Shown: positions 12,853 through 20,179, numbered from the stretch's first letter. The stretch is DNA of 22,442 bases from an uncultured Acetobacteraceae bacterium (GCA_937874445.1 CALNAL010000019.1:1-22442); one strand, 5' to 3'. The notes: a model not told the origin generated them from the letters alone. A program made the numbers and translations.

Positions 12853-13856
12853 GCGACGGAACCCGCATCGCCTGGACGGACGCGACATGGAACCCGATCA
12901 CCGGATGCAGCCCCGTCTCTCCGGCCTGCACGAACTGCTATGCCGCCCGCTTGGCTGGCACACGCCTGCGTCACCACCCAAGCCGAGCCGGTCTGACGCG
13001 CAATACCAAGGCCGGACCGGTCTGGACTGGCGAGGTGCGGTTCAATGAGGAGTGGCTGACGCAGCCGCTTCTCTGGAAACGCCCGCGCCGCATCTTCGTT
13101 TGCGCGCACTCTGACCTTTTCCACGAGGCCGTGCCTGACGAGTGGATCGACCGCGTGTTCGCTGTCATGGGCGAGGCGCGGCAGCACGTCTTCCAGATCT
13201 TGACCAAGCGCCCCGAGCGGATGCGGGACTACCTCTCAGCCCCCGGCATGGCGAGCCGAGTGCAAGCAGCCTTTCTTGAGACAATTCAGCCGAACGACGC
13301 CCGAGATTTCAATGAGACTTGGCCCCTCCCGAACGTCTGGATCGGCGTGACGGCGGAGGACCAGCGCCGCGCCGACGAACGCATCCCCCTGCTGCTGGGC
13401 ACGTCGGCCGCCAAGCGCTTCGTCAGCATCGAGCCGATGCTGGGGGGACTAGATATCGCGTGGGCACTCTCGCCTAGTCCACTCGATATCGCCGCAGGAA
13501 TCCTTGCACGGGGGAGCTTCGCTCCGGGCCTCGAATCACTGCGGCATCTCGACTGGGTGATCTGCGGCGGCGAGAGCGGCCCGGACGCGCGGCCGATGCA
13601 TCCCGACTGGGTGCGTAGCCTGCGCGACCAGTGCCAGGCCGCCGGTGTGCCGTTCTTCTTCAAGCAATGGGGAGAGTGGCTTGCTTACGGTGAGCAAGAC
13701 GCGAGCGGTTCGCTCAACACCTGTACCCGTGGGGAGGAACCACACTTCTGGCACGAGTGGGGAGATGGGCTGAAAGGATTCTCGGTCCGCGTCGGCAAGC
13801 GCGCCGCCGGCCGGCTGCTCGACGGCCGCGAGTGGCTGGAGATGCCCAATGTCTGA
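12849..13856 (+). CDS. Phage Gp37/Gp68 family protein, DUF5131, Cys-cluster enzyme (335 aa)
   Basis: Clear member of the Gp37/Gp68 family: the N-terminus TRIAWTDATWNPITGC is diagnostic, followed by SDLFHEAVPDEWIDRVF, QILTKRPERM, NVWIGVTAED, FVSIEPMLG, WVICGGESG and FFFKQWGEW. Cys20, Cys27 and Cys30 make a CX6CX2C cluster that could hold an iron-sulfur centre, and the fold has been proposed to be radical-SAM-like. The natural reaction is unknown. An insertion of about 30 residues lies before WVICGGESG (around 195-225, ALSPSPLDIAAGILARGSFA). It overlaps its neighbours by 4 and 8 bp. Identity of the family is secure, function is not. Confidence 0.9.
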   Translation: MSDGTRIAWTDATWNPITGCSPVSPACTNCYAARLAGTRLRHHPSRAGLTRNTKAGPVWTGEVRFNEEWLTQPLLWKRPRRIFVCAHSDLFHEAVPDEWIDRVFAVMGEARQHVFQILTKRPERMRDYLSAPGMASRVQAAFLETIQPNDARDFNETWPLPNVWIGVTAEDQRRADERIPLLLGTSAAKRFVSIEPMLGGLDIAWALSPSPLDIAAGILARGSFAPGLESLRHLDWVICGGESGPDARPMHPDWVRSLRDQCQAAGVPFFFKQWGEWLAYGEQDASGSLNTCTRGEEPHFWHEWGDGLKGFSVRVGKRAAGRLLDGREWLEMPNV

Positions 13857-14670
13857 CCTAGTCCGCAAAGACAGCATCGAAGAGCTTTGCGGGCATCGAG
13901 CCCGCGCCCTTGAACTTTATGCCCTGGCCCTATCGACGCTGAAGGCGGCTCGGGAGGCGCACAGTCGTGCCTGCTCAATGTCGGTCATCACGACCGATTT
14001 CCTCCGCGACATGCGTTACACGGACTGCAAAGATCCCGAGGCCTTTGCCAAAGCGGCGCGGGTCTGCATCGATCGCGACATGTGGCGGTTCTTCATCACC
14101 GGGACGCCGCTCGGCTCGCTGATGGACGCTGAGGAGAAGCGGAAATTTGAAGACGCTCTGAGGGACACGCCACCAGAGGCAACCCCCGATACGGTGTTCG
14201 CGACGATGGCGCGGCTTGCTGGAGATGCCAACACGATTTTTCGGCGCGGCCTGGTCAATGCGTTCCGTCGCTTCTATTCGGACTTCAAGAGCCATGACGG
14301 GTTCAAGATCGGACGGCGGTTTATCATCCCCAACTTGGTCCAGCCGGCGTGGTGTGGCTTCAACCACTACCGAGAGTCCGAGGTACGCGACATTGACCGG
14401 TGCATGCACGTCCTCGACGGGAAACAGGAGCCCGAATACCAGCAGGGCATCTGTGCCGCGATGCGGACCGCCATGCACGATCACAAGATGGAGGCGGAAA
14501 CGGAATACTGGCGCGTTCGCATGTTCGCGAACGGCAACGCGCACTTCTACCCGCTCCGCCCTGATCTGATCGAGAAGGCGAACCGCCTGATTGCGGAGCA
14601 CTACGGGGCAGCGTTGGGAGCCGGCCACTCGGCCCGCCACGCCAGCCAAACAGAGGTGCGCGATGCCTGA
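13849..14670 (+). CDS. DUF4942 domain protein (273 aa)
   Basis: A DUF4942 protein: the central segment IFRRGLVNAFRRFYSDFKSH followed by DGFKIGRRFII, and the C-terminal MFANGNAHFYPLRPDLIEKA followed by NRLIAEHYG, are family hallmarks. The N-terminus is a helical bundle (ALELYALALSTLKAAREAHS). In other mobile elements this domain occurs alone or fused to adenine-methyltransferase-like modules; here it is alone, without SAM motifs. Role unknown; a part in protecting or modifying DNA is speculation. ATGTCTGA overlap with the Gp37/Gp68 gene and ATGCCTGA overlap with the ASCH gene. Confidence 0.85.
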   Translation: MSDLVRKDSIEELCGHRARALELYALALSTLKAAREAHSRACSMSVITTDFLRDMRYTDCKDPEAFAKAARVCIDRDMWRFFITGTPLGSLMDAEEKRKFEDALRDTPPEATPDTVFATMARLAGDANTIFRRGLVNAFRRFYSDFKSHDGFKIGRRFIIPNLVQPAWCGFNHYRESEVRDIDRCMHVLDGKQEPEYQQGICAAMRTAMHDHKMEAETEYWRVRMFANGNAHFYPLRPDLIEKANRLIAEHYGAALGAGHSARHASQTEVRDA

Positions 14671-15145
14671 GCGCTTCCCTACCCTCACTGTCTGGCAGCC
14701 ATGGGCGACGCTGATCGCCGCCGGCGCCAAGCCGTTCGAGTTCCGTAGCTGGCCCGCGCCGGCTCGGCTGATCGGCAAGCGCATCGCCATCCATGCCGGT
14801 ATGCACCGCATGTCGGTGCGCGAGCTCAAGGCACTCTGCTGGAAGTGCGAGCGCGACCACAAAGACACCGGCCTGCGCAACCAAGTAGCGCTGCCGATCC
14901 TCGAACACCTCATCCTGGCCCCGTCCGATGCGCCACTGGGCTCTGTGCTCTGCATCGCCACCCTGGGCCAGCCGATCCGCAACCGCGAACTCGCCGAAGC
15001 GCTGGGGCTCCCTCACGTCAACGACAGCGACCGCATCGAGCACAGCAACTGGGGATGGCCTCTGACCGACATCGAGGTGCTGTCCCCCTTCATCCCGGCT
15101 CGTGGCTTCCAGGGCTTCTGGACATGGACGCGAGCAGATGCCTGA
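14663..15145 (+). CDS. ASCH-domain (PUA-like) protein (160 aa)
   Basis: The start PTLTVWQPWATLIAAGAKPF, the segment FEFRSWPAPARLIGKRIAIH and the central GSVLCIATLG with the end FIPARGFQGFWTWT form an ASCH fold, a PUA-like beta-barrel that binds RNA or modified nucleotides. ASCH proteins are common in phages; some act on modified bases or nucleosides, others have no known ligand. The TVWQPWA and EFRSWP elements are in the expected places, and a 40-residue helical insert with two Cys (CWKCERDHK) interrupts the barrel. Exact substrate unknown. Confidence 0.85.
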   Translation: MPERFPTLTVWQPWATLIAAGAKPFEFRSWPAPARLIGKRIAIHAGMHRMSVRELKALCWKCERDHKDTGLRNQVALPILEHLILAPSDAPLGSVLCIATLGQPIRNRELAEALGLPHVNDSDRIEHSNWGWPLTDIEVLSPFIPARGFQGFWTWTRADA

Positions 15146-15542
15146 CCAGCCCGCCCTCTTCGAGTTGGACCACCCCGGCCTGCTGCCGATGTGGCTGCAT
15201 ATCCGTCTCTCCCACCAGGCCGAGCGCGTTCTGGACCGGAAGAAGAACAACTGGACGTGGTTACGCCTGACGGTCGTGTGCGACGCGGGCGGCGCCTGGT
15301 GGGCGGGCTACAGCTGGAACGGCGAGGTGATCGAGCCGCCCTACGGAGCCGGCGGCTGCGGCTCCAGCTCCGGTCTCGCCTACCAGGCCGACACCCGCGA
15401 GGCGGCCCTGTCGCTCGCCGCAGCCGCGTGCCGGAAGTCACTGCTGCAGGACGCCACCAAGCGCATCGCCGCCGGCCGCCAGCGGTACCGCCTGGTCGCG
15501 CTGGTAGAGCCGTTCATCCGGTCAGAGGGAAACGATGCCTGA
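15138..15542 (+). CDS. Uncharacterised phage protein (134 aa)
   Basis: Begins MPDQPALFELDHPGLLPMWL in an ATGCCTGA overlap with the ASCH gene. The middle is rich in Trp and Gly (WTWLRLTVVCDAGGAWWAGY, then a Gly/Ser/Cys stretch GAGGCGSSSG), suggesting a small beta sheet, and a C-terminal helix has the positive segment CRKSLLQDATKRIAAGRQRY. The family is not recognised. It sits between two predicted nucleic-acid-binding proteins and overlaps both by the same octamer. Confidence 0.6.
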   Translation: MPDQPALFELDHPGLLPMWLHIRLSHQAERVLDRKKNNWTWLRLTVVCDAGGAWWAGYSWNGEVIEPPYGAGGCGSSSGLAYQADTREAALSLAAAACRKSLLQDATKRIAAGRQRYRLVALVEPFIRSEGNDA

Positions 15543-15942
15543 CACGTCCCGTCAGATCTGGTGCTGTTCCTGCCATCAGGACGTGCAGGCCGAACTGGTG
15601 ACCGGGGCGGCCATCTACCCCCACCGCCGCGACCTGGCGCACAAGCCCATGTGGCGCTGCCCGGCCTGTGGCAGCTACATCGGATGCCACCCAGGAACCA
15701 AGAACCCGCTGGGCACGATCCCGAGCCCAGAGCTGCGCCGGGCCCGAATCTTGATCCACGACCTCATCGATCCGGTCTGGCGCGAGCGCCATCTAAGCCG
15801 GCGCGAGGTCTATGCCGCCATGAGCCAGCGCCTGGGGTGGACCTACCACACCGGCAACCTGCGCACGCTCGAGGAGGCCAGACAGGCCTACCGGGCAGCT
15901 CGCGAGATTGTCCGGGGAATCAGAGGAGGCGCCCGTGCCTAA
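15535..15942 (+). CDS. DUF3268-type zinc-finger phage protein (135 aa)
   Basis: Cys10/11 and Cys13 near the N-terminus and CPAC (42-45) with Cys51 form a zinc-binding domain; MWRCPACGSYIGCHPGT and PLGTIPSPELRRAR are hallmarks of the DUF3268 family, followed by a helical tail with DPVWRERHLSRREVYAAMSQ. Phage members of this family accompany replication or late-regulation genes; the activity is unknown, with nucleic-acid binding the usual guess. ATGCCTGA overlap at the start, GTGCCTAA overlap at the end. Confidence 0.82.
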   Translation: MPDTSRQIWCCSCHQDVQAELVTGAAIYPHRRDLAHKPMWRCPACGSYIGCHPGTKNPLGTIPSPELRRARILIHDLIDPVWRERHLSRREVYAAMSQRLGWTYHTGNLRTLEEARQAYRAAREIVRGIRGGARA

Positions 15943-16348
15943 GCATTGCGACGCCCCCATCGAACTTTATACCCTGGCTGAGGTGCTGGCGCGCCTGCGG
16001 GGCAGGATCGGTCGTACCAGCCTCCTTGCCCACCTGCGCGAGGTTCCCTCTTTCGCCGGGGGACCGACAGGACGCAAGATCGGCCGGAAATGGTTATTCA
16101 CCCCGGCGGACCTCGCGCGCCTGGTGGAGAGTCTGGAATGTCCTTGCGTGTCGTCTGCCGCCCTGGCCGGCCGGCGCTGTACATCCGCGGCACCGTCCGC
16201 GGACAGAGCGTATTCGAGAGCACTGGCACTGCTGACCGCCGCGCGGCGGAAACCTACCGCGTCAAGCGCGAGGGCGAGCTTCTCGACCGTTCAGTGTTCG
16301 GCGCCCGAGCCGTCGTCACCTTCGCGGAAGCGGTTGCAAGCTATCTAG
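15935..16348 (+). CDS. Excisionase-like HTH protein (137 aa as read)
   Basis: Starts with GTG 15935 after GAGGAGG (5-base gap). Residues about 10-70 form an HTH of the excisionase/MerR-like kind: PIELYTLAEVLARLRG, then GRTSLLAHLREVPSF and the wing-like GRKIGRKWLFTPADLARLVE. Its position just before the integrase fits an Xis or recombination directionality factor. After residue 68 the frame continues for about 70 codons inside the integrase gene and turns Ser/Ala/Arg-rich, as expected of out-of-phase reading. The 211-bp overlap is unusual: the tail may be translated junk, or the gene may really end early by an unseen change. The HTH part is well supported. Confidence 0.65.
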   Translation: MPKHCDAPIELYTLAEVLARLRGRIGRTSLLAHLREVPSFAGGPTGRKIGRKWLFTPADLARLVESLECPCVSSAALAGRRCTSAAPSADRAYSRALALLTAARRKPTASSARASFSTVQCSAPEPSSPSRKRLQAI

Positions 16349-17292
16349 AGGCTGAACCGCGCAGCCCCGGGCAGGCAGCTCTGGTAGCACACCTGCTCGA
16401 ACACTTCGCTGGCCGGAAGTTGACCGGAATCGGCCAGGAAGATCTCGACCGGGCCTATCGCGTGCTGCTGCGCCCCGGCGCCTCGCCCGCCACGCGCCTG
16501 CGGAACGTCCTCACCCCGCTGCGCGCCATTCTCGAGCACGCCGCGCGGCGCGGCTGGTGCGATCGGCCGGCCTTCGAGGTCCCCAAACAGCCCAAGCCCC
16601 GAGTCGCCTACCTCACGCCGCCCCAGGCCGACGCCCTGGTGCAGGCGGCCGCCGCCCATCTGCGTCCGCTGATCGTGTTCCTGATCGGCACGGGAGCGCG
16701 GATGAGCGAGGCCCTTGAACTCGACTGGATGCACGTTGATTTGACCGCTGCCGTGGCGCGCCTGGTGAAAACGAAGACCGGGATCGAACGGTATGTCCCG
16801 CTGCCGCCGGCCGTGGTGGCAGCGCTGTCGAGCCTCCCGCACCGGTCCGGCCGGGTGTTCCGCCCGGTGCATTCGGTCCGGCGAGATGGTAGCCGGGCGC
16901 GCATTGGCGCAGCCTACCGGGACACCGGCCGGAGCGGTGGCGGCCAGATCAAAAGCGCCTGGGCTGGCGCGTGCCGGCGGGCAGGGTTGCCAGGGGTCTG
17001 GAAAGAGTGGACCGGACGCAACGGCGCGGAACGGCGCATCTGGGTGCCCGAGCTACATCCGCACGACCTGCGCCACACGGCCGCGACTTGGTATTACGCC
17101 ATCCATCATGATCTGCTGCGCCTGCAGCAGTGGGGCGGCTGGGCCTCGGTGAGTCAGGTGCAGATCTACGCCCACGTGATGGCCGAGGGATACGCCACCG
17201 CCTGTGCCGCGTGGCTCGGCCACCAACCGACAATCGGTGCCAAATCCGTGCCAAGTCACAGAACGAAGAAACAACATACTGTTTCAGCTTAA
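16138..17292 (+). CDS. int: Phage tyrosine-recombinase integrase (384 aa)
   Basis: Catalyses prophage integration and excision. Start ATG 16138 has a GGAG site 8 bases upstream; an in-frame ORF from 16090 lies inside the HTH gene. An N-terminal arm-binding-like region (about 1-60) is followed by a SAM-like core-binding domain (65-145) and the catalytic domain from about 155. All catalytic residues are visible: Arg188 in GTGARMSE, Lys211/213, His309 and Arg312 in HDLRHT, Trp335 in WGGWAS at the His/Trp position, and Tyr344 in QIYAHV. It is the last gene of the rightward operon and ends 21 bp before the tRNA-Thr fragment, its own attachment site. Being under the repressed early promoter, integrase would be made on induction or infection. 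Confidence 0.93.
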   Translation: MSLRVVCRPGRPALYIRGTVRGQSVFESTGTADRRAAETYRVKREGELLDRSVFGARAVVTFAEAVASYLEAEPRSPGQAALVAHLLEHFAGRKLTGIGQEDLDRAYRVLLRPGASPATRLRNVLTPLRAILEHAARRGWCDRPAFEVPKQPKPRVAYLTPPQADALVQAAAAHLRPLIVFLIGTGARMSEALELDWMHVDLTAAVARLVKTKTGIERYVPLPPAVVAALSSLPHRSGRVFRPVHSVRRDGSRARIGAAYRDTGRSGGGQIKSAWAGACRRAGLPGVWKEWTGRNGAERRIWVPELHPHDLRHTAATWYYAIHHDLLRLQQWGGWASVSQVQIYAHVMAEGYATACAAWLGHQPTIGAKSVPSHRTKKQHTVSA

Positions 17293-17313
17293 CTTTCTCT
17301 TCCCAGACCGCTG

Positions 17314-17360
17314 CCTTGGTAAGGGGGAGGTCCAGAGTTCAAGTCTCTGCAACAGCACCA
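17314..17360 (+). other. attR: 3' half of tRNA-Thr(GGU)
   Basis: Bases from the anticodon stem to the CCA end of a tRNA-Thr: anticodon loop TTGGTAA (17316-17322, anticodon GGT 17318-17320), variable loop, T-stem CAGAG/CTCTG with loop TTCAAGT (17338-17344), acceptor strand CAACAGC and A-CCA (17357-17360). There is no D-arm or 5' acceptor upstream, and the base at 17313 already breaks the anticodon stem, so this is the displaced 3' end, not a gene. Phage integrases commonly target this part of tRNA genes. The intact tRNA-Thr should lie at the left prophage end, outside the window. Confidence 0.85.
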
Positions 17361-17437
17361 TCCTTTTCAAAACGTTATGCTTGCGCCGGGTGCGTGGTTT
17401 CCTGTCCGTTTGGGCGGACAATTCCCCCGGGCACGCG

Positions 17438-17467
17438 AAAAGCGCCCCGGAGTTTCCCCCGGGGCGC
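17438..17467 (-). terminator. Intrinsic terminator of the cytochrome c gene
   Basis: GCGCCCCGG (17442-17450) and CCGGGGCGC (17459-17467) form a perfect 9-bp stem with an 8-base loop. Read leftward the hairpin is followed by TTTTCG. It lies 44 bp after the cytochrome c stop codon. Confidence 0.8.
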
Positions 17468-17510
17468 GCAATCATTCAGCCCCACCACCGCCCAAAGGGC
17501 TGGAGCGGCG

Positions 17511-17873
17511 CTACTTCAGGGTTTGCAGATAATCGACCACCGCCTTGACGTCCTCGGGGTTCTTCAAGCCCGGGAAGCCCATCCTGGTGCCGGGGACCGC
17601 ATCCTTGGGGGCGGCAAGGAATTTGGCGAGCCTGGCCGGGTCCCAGACCCCGCCGGCCGCGGCCATGGCCGGCGAATAGCGGAAGCCCGGCTCTGTGCCG
17701 ACCTTGCGTCCGACGACGCCGAACAGGCTGGGACCGGCGGCATTCTTGCCGGCCTCGGTACGATGGCAGCCCTCGCACCGGGTGAACGCAGGCGGGGCGC
17801 CGCCGGCGCTGGCCGCAACGGGAACCAGGAGTCCCGCCACGAAGGCGGCACAGGCCAATGTCTTGAACGTCAT
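17511..17873 (-). CDS. Periplasmic class I cytochrome c (120 aa)
   Basis: An electron carrier of the small soluble cytochrome c type (c2/c552-like). A signal peptide (MTFKTLACAAFVAGLLVPVA, probable cleavage after ASA) precedes CEGCH, with Cys33 and Cys36 for thioether bonds and His37 as heme ligand. The sixth ligand is most likely Met98 in PGTRMGF, and LFGVVGRKVGT and the C-terminal helix KAVVDYLQTLK are typical. Start ATG 17873 follows GAGGAG. Length is normal. It has its own downstream terminator. Electron donor and acceptor cannot be told. It is the first host gene after the prophage border, and GC-rich host codon use is normal here. Confidence 0.92.
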   Translation of the reverse strand: MTFKTLACAAFVAGLLVPVAASAGGAPPAFTRCEGCHRTEAGKNAAGPSLFGVVGRKVGTEPGFRYSPAMAAAGGVWDPARLAKFLAAPKDAVPGTRMGFPGLKNPEDVKAVVDYLQTLK

Positions 17874-17996
17874 CGCTGGAGTCTCCTCGGGATTTGGCCG
17901 CGTCTCAGCCAGGAGTGCAGATCGGGACGATGCGCTGTGCCGGGCTCACGCACCACGCAGGGGCACGAACACTACCTCCGAACGCACGCGTCGCAG

Positions 17997-18039
17997 GTAA
18001 AGAAATCGCGTGGCCCGAGCCCTCGCGCTGGCCCGGGCC
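17997..18039 (-). terminator. Possible terminator of the ThDP-enzyme gene
   Basis: CCCGGGCC (18032-18039) and GGCCCGAG (18012-18019) can pair over eight bases with one G-U wobble. Read leftward the stem is followed by ACGCGATTTCTTT, a broken T-run. It lies 34 bp after the stop codon of the ThDP-dependent enzyme and before the cytochrome c gene. The T-run is poor, so this is tentative. Confidence 0.4.
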
Positions 18040-18072
18040 CCGGAGACTATCGGGAAGGGGCAGACCTCTTCC

Positions 18073-19848
18073 CTAGCCCTCGTGCCCGGCCGCGCCGATC
18101 ACCGCCTGGGCGTCGATCGCCTCGGGGTCCACCCCCGCCTTGCGAAGCCAGGAGAATACCGGCGGCAGGCGATCGGCGATGGATTCCACGGCAATGTCGA
18201 GGAATGCCGGGGCAGCCGCGGCAAACGCCTCCGTCAGCGCCGCCTCGAGTTGCGCCGGGGTGGCGATGCGGTAGCCGCGAATGCCGTAGACCTCGGCCAG
18301 GCGGCTCATGTCGTGGCGGCCGAAATCCACATCGAAGGAAGGCTCGTTGGCCGTGCTGTGGCGCGCGCGGGCCGTGATGCGCTGCGCCGCCTTGATCCAG
18401 CCGAAGCAGGCGTTGTTGAAGTGGATCATCACCACCGGAACGTTCAGGCGCGCGATGGTCTCCAGCTCGCCGGCCGACATGCCCAGCGAGCCGTCACCGA
18501 ACAACGCCACCGGCCGCGCCCGCGGGGCGGCGAGCCAGGCCCCCACCACCCCAGGAATGGCATAGCCGAGCCCGCCGAAGAAGCGCGGGATCACCAGCTT
18601 CGAATCCGGGTCGTGCAGACGCAGAAAACGCGTGGAATAGGGCGTCGCCGTGCCGGCATCGGAGATCACAGATACCGGAGAAGGCAGATGGTGATTGAGA
18701 CTTTCCATCACCCGCTCCGGGCGCAGAGGTACCGATTCCGAGGTCAGCGCCGGCTCCATCGCCTCCCAGAAGGCACGCCGGCGCGCGTTGATCTCGCCGA
18801 TCCAGGCCACATTGCGCTCCCCGTCGGGAGAGGGGGCCTCGTCCACCAGCGCCTCGAGCACCGCAGCGGCATCGCCCACCAGCGGATAGTCGATGGGATA
18901 GGTGTTGCCGAGGGTCTCGGGGCAGAGGTCGATCTGCACGATGCGCGTGCCACCGTGCGGCACCGGCCACTGCCAGTGCATCGTCGCCACCGAGCCCATG
19001 CGGCAGCCGGCATAGATCACCAGATCGGCGCGCCCGAGCGCCCAGACCGCGTGCGGATGGAAGCCGTTGTCGCCGATGATGCCGATGGCCAGCTCGTGGT
19101 CGTCGCGCAGCACTCCCTGGCCGGTGATGGTGGTGACGACCGGAATGCGCAGGCGTTCGGCGAAGGCCACCACGGCAGCACCGGCTCCGGAACGGTTCGC
19201 CCCGCCGCCGGCCACCAACAGAGGACGTTCGGCGGCGAGGATCGCGGCCAGCGCCGCACCGATGGCGGCATTGTCGGGACGGCTTCGGAACGAAGGCGCG
19301 CGGGTGCACTGCGCCTCGATGTGCAGCGACACGCCCTCTCCCGGCAGCTCCTCGTAGAGCAGATCCTCGGGCAGGGCCAGGACCACCGCGCCCGGCCTTC
19401 CGCCCGTCGCCTCGCGGAAAGCCCGGCGCAGCAGTTCGGGAAGTTTGGCGACATGGCCAAGGGTTTCAGAACGTTTTGAAATCGGCTCGAACAGCTTCTC
19501 GACGGGGAGCTCCGTCAGCGTGCCGCGCCCGGCGCCGGGGCGGGGAATGTCGTTGACCAGCAGAAGCAGCGGCACCGAGGACTGGTTGCCCTCGGCAATG
19601 CCCGGCAGGGCGTAGAGCGCCCCCGCCCCGCTCGGCACCTCCACCACCCCCGGCTTGCCCGACAGGCGCGCGTAGCAGTCCGCCATGAACACCGCCGAGC
19701 GTTCGTCGCGACAGAGAATGTGGCGCGGTCGGCCGCCGCAATCGCGCAGCGCCTCGTAGAGCGCCAGGTTGGTGTCACCGGGAACGCCGAAGACCACCTC
19801 CACGCCGTAGTCGGCCAGCATCTTCACCAGGGCGGCGGCACCGTTCAT
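18073..19848 (-). CDS. ThDP-dependent acetolactate-synthase-like enzyme (591 aa)
   Basis: A thiamine-diphosphate enzyme of the acetohydroxyacid synthase / benzoylformate decarboxylase superfamily. The PYR domain (1-170) has the catalytic Glu49 in CRDERSAVFMADCYARLSGK. A central domain follows (about 190-350). The PP domain has the cofactor motif GDGSLGMSAGELET starting near residue 450 and ending HFNNACFGW. Start ATG 19848 (after GGAAAGG) is chosen over ATG 19857, which overlaps the ribosome site. Closest relatives act in branched-chain, sulfoacetaldehyde, oxalate or aromatic keto-acid chemistry; the exact substrate is open, and no regulatory-subunit gene is nearby, which argues against anabolic IlvB. 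Same strand as the AsnC gene, 331 bp away. Confidence 0.88.
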   Translation of the reverse strand: MNGAAALVKMLADYGVEVVFGVPGDTNLALYEALRDCGGRPRHILCRDERSAVFMADCYARLSGKPGVVEVPSGAGALYALPGIAEGNQSSVPLLLLVNDIPRPGAGRGTLTELPVEKLFEPISKRSETLGHVAKLPELLRRAFREATGGRPGAVVLALPEDLLYEELPGEGVSLHIEAQCTRAPSFRSRPDNAAIGAALAAILAAERPLLVAGGGANRSGAGAAVVAFAERLRIPVVTTITGQGVLRDDHELAIGIIGDNGFHPHAVWALGRADLVIYAGCRMGSVATMHWQWPVPHGGTRIVQIDLCPETLGNTYPIDYPLVGDAAAVLEALVDEAPSPDGERNVAWIGEINARRRAFWEAMEPALTSESVPLRPERVMESLNHHLPSPVSVISDAGTATPYSTRFLRLHDPDSKLVIPRFFGGLGYAIPGVVGAWLAAPRARPVALFGDGSLGMSAGELETIARLNVPVVMIHFNNACFGWIKAAQRITARARHSTANEPSFDVDFGRHDMSRLAEVYGIRGYRIATPAQLEAALTEAFAAAAPAFLDIAVESIADRLPPVFSWLRKAGVDPEAIDAQAVIGAAGHEG

Positions 19849-20011
19849 CGCTTGCATCCTTTCCGTTGCCTCCCAGCGTAACAACGCACGCCACGCAGGC
19901 GGAAGGAACAGGGCGCAGAGGAACCCCGGTAAATCGCGCCAATTCCGACGAGAAACCCGACGGATCGCCGGGAAACTCCGCGACTGCCTGGCGGGAAGGA
20001 GGGGAAGGAAG

Positions 20012-20039
20012 GCTTCTTTTTCCTGAAGGAAAAAGAAGC
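20012..20039. repeat. 13-bp perfect palindromic hairpin (intergenic element)
   Basis: GCTTCTTTTTCCT (20012-20024) is the exact reverse complement of AGGAAAAAGAAGC (20027-20039), separated by only two bases (effectively a 12-bp stem with a TGAA loop). It is AT-rich within GC-rich surroundings. No T-run follows in the leftward sense. Similar TTCTTTTT...AAAAAGAA palindromes are, from memory, frequent between genes of Acetobacteraceae. It may be a dispersed repeat or a rho-independent element. Confidence 0.55.
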
Positions 20040-20111
20040 AAAAAGGACTTCTCCCCATTTTGGCTCCGCGGCTGACACGGACGCGGAGTCCTTAACGGAA
20101 GAAGCTTTCCT

Positions 20112-20135
20112 GGTTCTCCTTTCCCGAAAGGAGAA
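20112..20135. repeat. 10-bp hairpin downstream of the AsnC regulator
   Basis: GTTCTCCTTT (20112-20121) pairs exactly with AAAGGAGAAC (20126-20135) around CCCG. It lies 45 bp after the AsnC stop codon and could end that transcript, though no good T-run follows. It resembles the palindrome at 20012-20039 (TTCT-TTT core). The 331-bp gap 19849-20179 holds these two elements and no convincing gene. Confidence 0.5.
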
Positions 20136-20179
20136 CACCCTCCTTGCTTGGCTGCGTGCCAGCCCTCGGCAGCTCGGTC

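Noticed and set aside
17285..17360. Complete tRNA-Thr gene
   Set aside because: Only the anticodon stem-loop onward fits. There is no D-arm or 5' acceptor strand, and the anticodon stem has a G-G mismatch at 17313.
1..17360. CRISPR array, reverse transcriptase, toxin-antitoxin pair or insertion sequence
   Set aside because: I looked for regular spaced repeats, RT or transposase motifs and IS ends and found none that I could support.
17130..18377. 415-codon rightward frame crossing the prophage border
   Set aside because: It runs out of phase through int, the tRNA fragment, two terminators and the antisense of cytochrome c; not a gene.
18010..19479. 489-codon rightward frame opposite the ThDP enzyme
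   Set aside because: Rich in Arg, His and Gly, no domain, and fully antisense to a well-supported gene.
19845..20138. 97-codon leftward frame in the gap before the AsnC gene
   Set aside because: Translation of the palindromic intergenic elements; it lacks a ribosome site and a family.
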